Part shown: positions 38,501 to 50,500 of the stretch, piece after piece
Layout: the number at the start of each line of letters is the position of its first letter
How positions within the stretch are numbered: the first letter of the stretch is position 1
NCBI GenBank assembly: GCA_002633005.1
Contig: NMRA01000237.1
Coordinates: 184,769-248,768, forward strand
From: Phoronis australis
Taxonomy: Eukaryota; Phoronida; Phoronidae
Direction: 5' to 3'
Length of the DNA stretch: 64,000 nucleotides
Notes under the pieces: model-generated
Told to the model about the DNA's origin: nothing
What the model saw: only the letters and a program-made list of their open reading frames with translations
Databases searched by the model: none
Made by a program: the position numbers and the translations under genes

Positions 38501-41500
38501 CGACTTTGAACCGCCGATTATTTAAAATATATTTCAACTTTAAATTTTTGTTTTCCTGCTCCTCATAAACTGCATGGATTGTCAGTGAAGTGAAGTTGAT
38601 TGCGTTACTGTCTTGTTTCTCTGTTTCATTTCACTGAGGAGACACTGTTGGTCACACTCTTGCCTCAGCAGGCAGTGACTGTTTCCTCAGTGAAATGGAG
38701 CACAGAAATGACGATTACAGCAACTCCTCCACTCCACTGAATTACATGCACAGTCGATAAAAGATGGATCAGCAATTGGCTGAAACATGTGACTAAGACA
38801 ACCAATGGTTTAGAAAACACCGAAAATGTTGGGCAGTTACCAAGGTGGAGTGATATACACATTTGACCGTGATCTAATGCGCACCTGTTAGTTATAATAT
38901 GGAATGATTTGCACTGCCCACTGTGACCCAAAGTGACCTCAATGGTTTTACCAGAAAGGCTTTTTATCTTGCCCGTGTGCTGAGCCCTCTTTGTTTTCTG
39001 TTCATCCTGCATGTTAATCCTTTCTATTTTGTCAGAATTATTCTCCGATGAAGCTAGCATCGATGCAGAGACTTCCAAACCTCGACCACAAGTCTCTGAG
39101 ATCAACACTGTGCCTCAAGATGAAGAGGAACATTTTGATATACCCTCTGCTCAGAACATAGTTGAACATTCTGGTATGCCGTCTGCTCAGACCACAGTGG
39201 AACGCTCTGATATACCCTCTGATGAGACCGTAGTGGAGGTGCAGCCTACTTTTGTGGATGGTGCTGAACAGACAACCGTGGATGCGAATATGGAATTCGT
39301 GGACAGGCCAACGCTAGAAACAATAGCTTCAGCGGAGAAAGCAGAAACAATCCCTGAAGTAGCTTTGGATGTCAAACTTGTTCCTTCAGAATCAGAAACA
39401 GTGCCTTCTGTTGTTGAAGTTGTTGGAAGTGGTGTCAGCTCACAAAAGCCTGATGAGCTGCTATCTGAACTGAGCACTGCTGAGCTTGCTGTGACAGCTG
39501 AGGATGCAACACCTGTTGATGTTGAGTTTGACTTCCCTGTTGCTGAGGAAGACTCTGTCGTCCCCTATCTTGTAACAGATACTCCTGTGTTCACTGGAGA
39601 AAGTGAAGACAAGCCAACAGAAAAGTCATCTGAAACAGTCTCCATTGAAGTTCCTGTTGCTAAAGACACAGAGTTGAGTGATGTTCAGGTGGAACTCAAG
39701 CCAGATTTTGAAACAGAGATTGCTCATGCTTTCATCGAGTCCTCTGACAAACCACGTGTGGTTGATCTACAGACATCCCCAGAGAAATATACGGCTGGCA
39801 TTGATGTTATCTGCGCGGGGGAGGCAAATGCTGATGATGTTCACCTTGACATAGTTGACACTAAACAGCCTGAAAAGGTGGTAGTGGAGTTTGATCTTGG
39901 AGGTGGTCCAGTGGAATCAGTGATGGAGACTGAACAGGAAGGCGTTACAGCTCCGACATCAGCTGAAATTTCATCAGTTGTTCAAATGGAACCTAGTGAA
40001 CTTGTTTCTACTGCTCCACTGGTTACTGAAGGCACAAAAAAGGTCGTAGTGGCGTTTTATGAGCATAAACCCACAGATAAGACATCGGCTGAATTTCTTG
40101 AAGAGCATACTCCAGAATCTGTACAAGACTTAGTAATTAAATCTACTCCGGAGGATGAAGTGTTAGAGTCACAAACTGAAAAACCTGCTGAAGAGGCATC
40201 AGTTCAACTCGATGTGAGTTCATCAGAGGATTTGAAGACAACTGAACTGATGTTGTCTCGTGAAGCTTTAACTCCTGAGTCAACCCCTGAAGTTTCTCTT
40301 ATTCTGGAAATTCTAGATCAGTCATCTGAAGCCATCCTCTACAGCACGGAACCTGAAGTTGAAGTTCAATCTTCTGATGTGCAGCCTGTTGAATCTAATG
40401 TTGCAATTGCCCAGACAGACAAAGACACAGCACCCGAGTCAACTTTTGAAGTGCCAACAGCAACATGTGAAACTGTCAGCATGAACATTGAAGTTGACTC
40501 ACATCAAGTAAAACCCATTGAAATGATTGTGCAGGTACCAAAGCAAGCAACAGATGGTTCGCAAAAGTTTGTTTTGGAGTTAGACGTGGATAAACCTTCA
40601 GAAGAATTACCATCAGAAGAGCTGGATTCCGAAATGATGCAACAAGTTCCAGAGGAATTCATTCCTGAACAATCTGTTCATTATCCAACAACAGATGATC
40701 ATTCGCCGCAATCTTCTGGGGTGGTGGAAGTCAAATTTGATGTAGGACCATCTGTAACACATAGAGAGTCTGAAGTTCATGTATATCCATCTGTTGAAAG
40801 TGTAACAGAATCAGTTTCTGATGTACCCAGTGTAAATGGGGTGACGGATATTTCAACTGAAGCTCAACCCGTTGTTACAGCAAGCCAGAGTGACGTTGCC
40901 TTGCAGCCAGTGGCACAGCAGATGTCAGTAGCCCTAGAACATGTCCCTGAATCCACTTTTGAGGTGCCCAGTGAGATATCACCAGGGACGGCAAGCACTG
41001 AAATCAAATTTGGATCCCAACATATAAAGCCAACGGAAATTATAGTTCCGGTTTCCCAAGAATCAACTAAAGATGTCCCATCAAAGGTAGTGGAGGAAGA
41101 GGTCACTTATGAATTGTCTGAGGAATCGATGCCTGAAATATCCATCGGATATGATACACCAGTGGAGGTGGCTGAACTTAAGTTTAGTGTAGGTTCATCG
41201 TCTGAATTAGAATCAATACAGATGGCGGTTTCTCCAGGGACAACTCCAGAAAGTTTTGAACAAATTGAGTCTGAAGTTCCTGGCTCTCTTGAAGTCACTG
41301 ACATGCTGTCTGAAGCCAACATTGATGTTGTAAAAACCAATGATCGTGCAGAACCTGTCGAGTCAGAGCCTGTCACAATGCAGGTATCTGTTGTAGAAGT
41401 AGAGAAAGATGTGTTGCCAGAAGATACAGTTGAGGAACAAACTGAAATATCTCCAGACGTAACGAGTGTACAAATTGACGTTGGTTCAGAGGAGAGAAAA

Positions 41501-44500
41501 CCAACAGAAATAATAGTACCAATCCCACAGGAGTCAAGTGAAGAGTCGCAACGAGTTACTTTGAAGTTCACTGTTGACAAACCTGCAGAAGATCACTTGT
41601 CAGAAGAATTAGATGTGGACAAGACACGTGAAATTTCTCCAGAGACAACAAGTGTAGGGATTGAAGTTGGATCAGAGGACAGAAAACCAACAGAAATAAT
41701 AGTACCAATCCCACAGCAATCTACTGAAGAGTCCCAACAAATTACCTTGAAGTTTGCTGTTGACAAACCTGCAGATCAACTATCAGAAGAATTAGATTTG
41801 GATAAGACATGTGAAATTTCTCCAGAGGCAACAAATGTACAGATTGAAGTTGGTTCAGAGGATAGAAAACCAACTGAAATAGTAGTACCAATCCCACAAC
41901 AATCAGCTGAAGAATCACAACAAGTTACTTTGAAGTTTGCTGTTGACAAACCAGCAGAAGATCAACTCTTGGAAGAATTGGATGTACACAAGGCACGTGA
42001 AATTTCTCCAGAAACAACAAGTGTAGGGATTGAAGTTGGTTCAGAGGATAGAAAACCAACAGAAATAATAGTACCAGTCCCACAGCAATTGACTGAANCG
42101 AGTGTACAAATTGAAGTTGGTTCAGAGGAGAGAAAACCAACAGAAATAATAGTACCAATCCCACAGGAGTCAAGTGAAGAGTCGCAACGAGTTACTTTGA
42201 AGTTTGCTGTTGACAAACCTGCAGAAGATCAACTCTTGGAGGAATTGGATGTAGACAAGACGCGTGAAATTTCTCCAGAGACAACAAATGTAGGGATTGA
42301 AGTTGGATCAGAGGACAGAAAACCAATAGAAATAATAGTACCAATCCCACAGCAATCGACTGAAGAGTCGCAACAAATTACTTTGAAGTTTGCTGTTGAC
42401 AAACCTGCAGAAGATCAACTCTTGGAAGAATTGGATGTAGATAAGACACGTGAAATTTCTCCAGAGACAACAAGTGTAGGGATTGAAGTTGGATCAGAGG
42501 ACAGAAAACCAACAGAAGTAATAGTACCAATCCCACAGCAATCTACTGAAGAGTCCCAACAAATTACCTTGAAGTTTGCTGTTGACAAACCTGCAGATCA
42601 ACTATCAAAAGAATTAGATTTGGACAAGACACGTGAAATTTCTCCAGAGGCAACAAATGTACAGATTGAAGTTGGTTCAGAGGATAGAAAACCAACTGAA
42701 ATAGTAGTACCAATCCCACAACAATCAGCTGAAGAATCACAACAAGTTACTTTGAAGTTTGCTGTTGACAAACCAGCAGAAGATCAACTCTTGGAAGAAT
42801 TGGATGTACACAAGGCACGTGAAATTTCTCCAGAAACAACAAGTGTAGGGATTGAAGTTGGTTCAGAGGATAGAAAACCAACAGAAATAATAGTACCAGT
42901 CCCACAGCAATTGACTGAAGAGTCGCAACAAATAACTTTGAAGTTCCCTGTTGACAAGCCTGCAGATCAACTGTCAGAAGAATTAGATGTGGACAAGACA
43001 CATGAAACTCCAGAAGAATTGGTACCTGAAATTTCTCTAGACTATGAAACACCAAAAATAATGCATGAAAAGCTTGCTGAGAGTGCAGAACATATGTTCG
43101 ACATTGGTCCGTCACCTGAACTGAAACCATTTGAGCTGAAACCAACCGAAATCCATGTGACACCGTCTGAAATTGCTACTGTTGATAAATTGACTGGTGT
43201 ATCTCAGGAAGCAGCAGTGCTACCCATGGAGACTGTGGTAACTGAAGCTGATGTTGGTTTGTATGACTTAAAGGCTGTAGATGAGACTTTACTAACTCAA
43301 CAGATCAAAGACACGCACAAGATTGTTGTGGAAGTGGGTGTCAGAAGCCATGGAGAAGAAATTTCACCAGAAGAACTGCAGATGATGGTTACACCAGAGA
43401 TGCCTGTTGAAACTGTGTCTCTTGAAATTCAAAAACCAACACCAGAGGCTGCTGAAGGAATAGTTGAAGATTCGCTCACTCCGGCTCCCCATACCACTGA
43501 GTCTTCAGAAGTTTCTTCTGAATCTTCTGTGCAACTGTCTGTAACAGAAGAGACACAAGACTTTGAGATGAAACCGCTGTTTGCTCCTGAAGTTATGGAA
43601 GACAGCAGCCAAAGGATTTCTGAAGATGTTGACCATGCTGAACATCTCGTCCATTCTGTTAAGGTGGAAAAAGAAATTGAATCTCAACAAGAGTTAGTTA
43701 CGGTACCAAGTGTGAGCGAAACCACCTCTGTTCAACACGACGTTTTTGAAGGTTCTGAGGAAGTGAAACCTGTTGATTTTCATGTTGCTGCTAGTCCAGA
43801 TTCTCTCGACGTCACCACTACTGCACCTGTGGTTACAGAAAGGAAACCTCTTGAAGCTGCGTCTGATGTAAAAATTCCAATCCAGGAAGTTTTAAAATCA
43901 GTTGGAACACATGAAGTTGAACAAGATGTAGCGTCAACTGTCATGTCTGAAACTTTCGTTTGTCAGGAGAACACAGACATAATTGAACCTGATACTGGTA
44001 TGGAGACTGAAGGATATCAGACCTCTTCAGTGCAATTTGCAGTAACTCCAGACTCCTCAGACGTCAATTTAGATAAGAAGGTCTCCGAAACTTTCTATGT
44101 TAAGGGAGAAGAGGTGGAGTCTACACCTGCAGATTTGTTGACTGAAGTGCAAAGCAGTTTTACTGAAGAAGCTAGACAAGAAGAAACAGACTACCAGTTG
44201 GTGGTATCACCCGAAACTTTTCCGTCTCAAACAACTCTTCTCAGAGAAGTGGATGCTAGTGCTGATGATGAAAAGAAAGAAGCTTTAGAAATTGAAGTAC
44301 CCATTGACCAAGCAGCTGAAGATGTTTTGCGCAAAGACTCTTATGGTACTGAATCTATTCCACATGACTTGAAAGAAACGTCACCTACCACAGAGCATGT
44401 AATCCCCATAGATGTAGGGGAGAAAACTGACCTACAAACTTCTATCACAGATTCTGCTCAGCTTAGACCAGAGTATGGGTTCCAAGAAACGCATATTGGC

Positions 44501-47500
44501 GTTACTGTTCCCTCTGTCTCGGGATCAGTTTCTGATGAGGTGTCAGCTGATCTTAGAATTCCTGCAGAACAAGAATCACCTGACAAAGGTATTGAAGAAT
44601 TTGAAGAACTTGTTGTTCATAGTTCAATGCCACTCAAACAACCCACAATTCAGTTTGAGGCTCCCGTTGAAAGTACAGATGATGTTGAACCATACACATT
44701 GGACACTTCAGAAGCCGTTGAAGTCCCTGCTCTCTCAGAAGAAGTCACCGCACTGGACCTTGTAGCTCAAGATGTTAAAGACATAAGCATCGACGAGAAT
44801 GTCACTTTCCAGTCGCCCTCAATTCCTCAACTTCACGACGTTTCTGTTGATGCTGGCTTTCCCACTCAAAGGCCATCTGAGGGTGATAGCACTACGGTTG
44901 CTCACACATTGGAAGAAGTGGCCCCATCCACTGAGGAATTTTTTGATGCTGAAACAATCGAAAGTGATTCACCAAGGGAAGCTGATTACCTTGATGCTTC
45001 AGAAGAACCTGATGTTACACAACATGTTAAAGACATTGCATTTGAAGAGCAAGTTGTCTCAACCACTGAATCCCATCTTGCTGATGACTTTGATGTTACC
45101 AGCCAACTGGATGTGGTACCATCTCAGACACAGATTGTTTCAGTTGTTAAGGAATCTCCATCCCAACGGCAACCTATAACAGTATCTTCTGAAGATGTTG
45201 AAGTCATGCCTCTTCTTGAGACTCATCAAGTACCCACTTTTGCTGACATCCAAGATGTTGAGGAAACAAGACTGCAGAGAGACATAACAGTGACTCCTGC
45301 GTCTGAAGATTCTGATTCTGTCAAACCACTAGATACTGTGCCATTTAGAGAAGAATCACCCATCAAACTTGACTCTATCTCTGAGGATACGCCTCCAGAG
45401 TTTTTGACTCCTTTGGCTGAGCAGGAAGTGGAAGAGCGCAGCATAGCAAATCTCGATGTCAAGGTTTCCGGCCACCCTCTACCAGAAATAACTTGGTGAG
45501 ACATATAACATAACTGTTCCATTAATATGTCAAAAAGCTGCAGCTTCCTCTTACAAATCTGTATAGACGTTGTTAAAGAGCATTGATTATTCTTAAAAGT
45601 TAAAGTTTTGAATTGAAAATTTCTTTTATGCCCTTAAGTTGATACAACTACTTCAGTTTAGCATGATCCATGAAACCCGTGTGAGACATGGAGTGAATTT
45701 TTTTCTATGAAGTCGCGATATTACTTACCAGTTTACCATTCAAATCTCATCAGACCATTCTTTCCCCCACTGCATGCATTGCACCTCTATCTCCACTAGG
45801 TACAAGGATGGTGAGCTCATCACCGTCAGCGACCACTACATGGTGTTGACAGAGAATGACGGCACCTGCTCACTCGTTATCACCTCTGTCACGTTCGACG
45901 ATGACGCAGAGTACACGTGTGTAGCACACAATGACTCGGGCACTGTGTCCTGCACAGCAGACCTGTTTGTTAACCCGTATGGTATGTCTTCTGCATGTCC
46001 TGCATGTTGTGTGCTCTGTGTTCTTACCTTAACATTTGAATCAGGTATGAGATGTAAATCAAGCTCAAGGTTCTGTTTTAGTCATAGTCGTCCATCCAGT
46101 CTTAGCTAAGTTGATTGTAGCTTAGCTTCATAAATGTAGGACTGGTTATTGGCTATGTCCAAGATCACAGACCAGATGATTGTATTTTCAATAAAAATAG
46201 CTCGCGGAAATGCTATTGATTATGCGCAGTATAATTGTCGTGTTTAGATTTATGCTAGATGGATCAACACCAGTATCAGCTGTGAGTTTTTGTTTTGAAC
46301 TTTCATTGGACCTAGTCACTCGGTTTCAGAAGATATTTTCTTAGTCTGTGTTTGTCTTGTGAGTTGTCATAAGTGCAAGTGTCTTGTATATTATACAGGC
46401 AAGCCTCCATCCTTCTCCAAAGAGTTAACTGACCAACGTGTCACTGTGGGAGACATTGTCACTCTACAGTGTGAAATCAAAGGCAAACCTACACCCTCGA
46501 TCACATGGCTAAGGGATGGGCAGCCTCTCACTGGAAAACGCTTTGTGTATGTTTCTTCTAAGTTTTTCATTTTCCTCGTAGCTGTAGCGTATTTTATAGA
46601 TGATGTAAGCATTCAAGATGAAACTCAGAAACACTGTATAGTTTTCATTTTGTTTTCGTTGTGTGAAACTTTGATTTTTTTTTCATAAAAAGCATATTAA
46701 AAGTCCTGTTTTTGATAGCCCTCGTGCAAAAGTAGAACATTTTATAAACAATTCCTAACAGTATTTGTGAGAACAGTGCACAAGGGACAGTATGTGAAAG
46801 TGAATCCAACCAGTTATTTCTGAGAAACAATGTTCCAAATTTAGCCAAATTTTGATATTTTTGTAGAGTCCTACATAACCTTAAGACTGAGTTACTAGCT
46901 GTGGTGATTAAATTAAGCTTTTGAGAGAATTTCCAATTAGGTGCTGAGAGTTATGTACATATCAAGCAGTTGGCCCTGAGTTCAACCCATCACAAACAGC
47001 ATATAGTTCAATGACCTACAGTGTCATAAGCTGTTGTGGGCATAACAGAAAAGAAATATGATGCTCTCTGTCCAAGCAAATGCACAAAATAAATTGGTTT
47101 GCTGTGCTGGATACAGAAATAACGAACTACGCTGGCTTTTCTCCAATCCTGCCCTGTCTGAACATTTTTTGTAATTGAACGAGCGAATCAATTTCCAGCA
47201 CTTCACACAGTTGATTTGCATTTTTAGATCCACCCTCTCAAAGGATGTGGCCACGCTGACCATCAGAAAGTGTTCTTCAGACGATGAAGGTAACTACACA
47301 GTCAAGCTGAGCAACGAGCTTGGTGAAGCCGAATGCACTGCGGAGCTTCTCGTCGATCTCATCGCCCCATACTTCCCCATCCCAATGGACAATGTTAAGA
47401 CTGTGACCAAGTCCTCTGCAATCTTTTCCTGCTTCCCGGCTGGAAACCCTGTCCCGGAGGTTTCCTGGTTAGTCTCGGGCATGCCAGTCGAGGAGAGTGC

Positions 47501-50500
47501 CAAGTATCACATGACCTACGATGGAGAGACCGCCACTCTAGAAGTGTCCGATGTCAGTCTTGATGATGCGGAGATGACATATTGTTGCCTAGCTAGTAAC
47601 TTGGAGGGAGAAGCCAAGACAACAGCATCCCTGACAGTACAAGGTTTGTCAGCAATTTTTCATATTTCCATTTGTCTCATAGCATGCCTTTAGGATCACC
47701 TAATTCCCGAATCATACAGTACAGTGAAATGGCATCAGCACCACCAATTTTCAGATTGTCTGATAACTTTCTGTGGTTTCCTTAAGCAAGTAACTTTTTT
47801 GAATTTCTAGGCCTAGATTTTTGATGAGAAGTATTCAGTATCACTCTCACACATCAATATTAGGCCAAGAATGCTGTCAGTGTAGGCTTTTGTGAACGTA
47901 CGATACGCGCCCAGGTAACAGTAATTGTTCCGGATCACTGTTTGCATATGGGTGGTATTTACGTCGATACCTTTTTGAATTGATGAGGGGGCTGATGTTT
48001 AACAGACAATGCCAGTTGTTGATCAACCTGTACATTTCTAGATTCATTATATACTAAGTGGAAGTCAATTAATGATTGTGTTGCACATCCGTGTGGATTT
48101 ACAACTCTCTTCTAAAATTTCCAACGCTGAACTATAGCCAAGCTACACCTCATGTTGTGCACCTTAAACGTGACAACTGCTTGCTTTCATACACTGTGTT
48201 CCTTTTCATAACTCACCTGTCAGTAATCTCTCACCTGCTAACAAATAAACAAACAAACAATGAAATTAAAGCAGGCGTCACCCACTTTAATACTTTTTGG
48301 GTCTGTGCACCTAATGCTTACAAAGACTTCAGCTTCTAGCCACAGTACGGAGAACCGTGAGCAAAATTCAATAACGAGGTGTTTTAAGCCAGCTGTTAAA
48401 GACCCAAGTGTCAACATTACAGTGATAGTAATTGGACAAGATACAGGAAGTGCATATCCGGATATGTTGGATTTGACACTAATGCTAACTAACAGTTGTT
48501 CCCTCAGAGTCTGGAAGATGAACAAGTACTGACCTTTCTGAATGCCTGTCCCCGTGAATGTGACTCATTGCATGTGCATGATGCTATCACTTGTGGGTGG
48601 AGCTTATTGGATTGACTGACAGCATCGCCACGGTGATAACCGGGCCACTCTGTTTTCATTTCAGTAATGCCTGTTGAGATGGCCCAAATGCAACCAGACC
48701 CGTCAATGTACGTGTTGGTCATGTGCGTTCTTATTCTTCATGTGCTCAATTCATTGATTTCATAAAGGCATTTGACATCCTCGACCATCTGGAGTAAAAA
48801 CGTCTGAGAAAACTGCTTCTCACCAAGAACTGTGGACTTGCACGATTACTTTGTTAAAATTGGTGTGCACAACTGATTTCTGTCACACTGTGATTGTAAT
48901 CGGAGGATTGTGAATTTGACAACCATTTTTGTGGTATGCAAACTTTGTGAATGTTATTGTGCTTTTGTTTTTTCTCATTCCTATCCTGTGTTATATATAC
49001 TAACAGAGTTTGTGCTGAAATTAAATTTAGATCATGTTCACTCACCAGTTCTTAGTTTTAACTGTTTTATATATATTTGTTCAATTTTTGAATAGATGGA
49101 ATTGACTATTGCAGCCTTAAAAATGTGTTATATCTGTACTAATACTCACTGCTGAATTTTGTGCATTTGATATTAAAAGAGTTTGCTCCGCATGGTATTC
49201 GATTTGCATTGCCATTGCGGCAAGATACTTATAAGATGTTTCATGAAAACAGAATGTCATACTGGTTGGATTTCTTATATCCTGCATTGACCTTTATGGC
49301 ATTCGTTCAAATCCATCCTTATGAATGTCAATACTAATACGGTATCGAGATTAAGAACATATAACATTTGTTTTCAGTGCTCTGAGTTAAAAAGTTGTTC
49401 TTTGTAGTTCCCAAGTCCTTTTAATGTAAACAATGTTCATTTCATTTAGCACACTTGTGCAATGTCATATTTATTGAATTGTAATGTTATGAAATCAAAG
49501 TATTTATTTATTTTTAGAAGACATTTAGTGTAAACTTTTCTTTGCATTATGAAATTATAGATTGATGTGACCTAGGTGAGATATTAGTGTGCTTAAAACA
49601 TCTTTCAATATTCCTGACTGTGTACATTAACATGGTCTAAGGATTTATGTTAAAGTTAAAGTTGTTATAGTATTAATTTTCCATGCCAAAGTACTATTAC
49701 TAACTTGCACCATGTGGTATGTTATTTCAGTATTCTTGTTAATTCTATTGTCTGTCAGGAATGGTTATGAGTGGGATGCTATTTTTTCTCCTTTAGTCAG
49801 ATGCTATTTGCTACAATTTCCTGTACATTCTCATTTGCTACAAAATGGACTTGGAAGCTGTATAAAGCAGTCATTTTTTTCCGTTTGCATCCTCCTCACG
49901 GTCATTTTAATAGAAATGTTAACTTAATTGATAACATCATTCTGAGAATGTGTGGAAATGTGTTATGAATAAAGCATGATGTTTTGCATATGTTACCACT
50001 TGTGCATTTGATTGTAGTAGCCAGTACAGACTGTCACCTTTTCCCACCCTTATTAACAAGTGATGCATCATGCTTTCACCCTTCTATTCCGTGATGACTT
50101 TCTTGAAGTCTTTTCTACTTTTTTAATTCACCACATTGTCAACAACTGTTACTTCTAAGCACGCTGCAATTCCAATAGATTTACAATTGAATCGCAAAGC
50201 AAAGATTTATTGACCTTTTATGGTTAGAGTTTTGTGGGATATATGCAATGGATTCTGGAATACTGATTCTCCAACAGAATAGAACTATCCAATGAAATCA
50301 CAGCGAACCTTTACCTGTGTTTCCAGCCAAAAGATGGCGAAGAAAATGCATATACCACAGTTCTCTGAAAACAGCTGTTGATGATTAAAGTCTACTTACA
50401 ATTAAAGAATGAAAACATCTTCATTGGCTTCACAATAGCATACAACCAAACACACTGCAAGCACTGTCGCTGATAAACTACAAGTTCTACTCTTTGGTCA

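Noticed and set aside
48512-48540. Good acceptor TTGTTCCCTCAG followed by a possible exon
   Set aside because: In the required phase 1 it reaches a TGA after a few codons, with no donor and no similarity to the gene.
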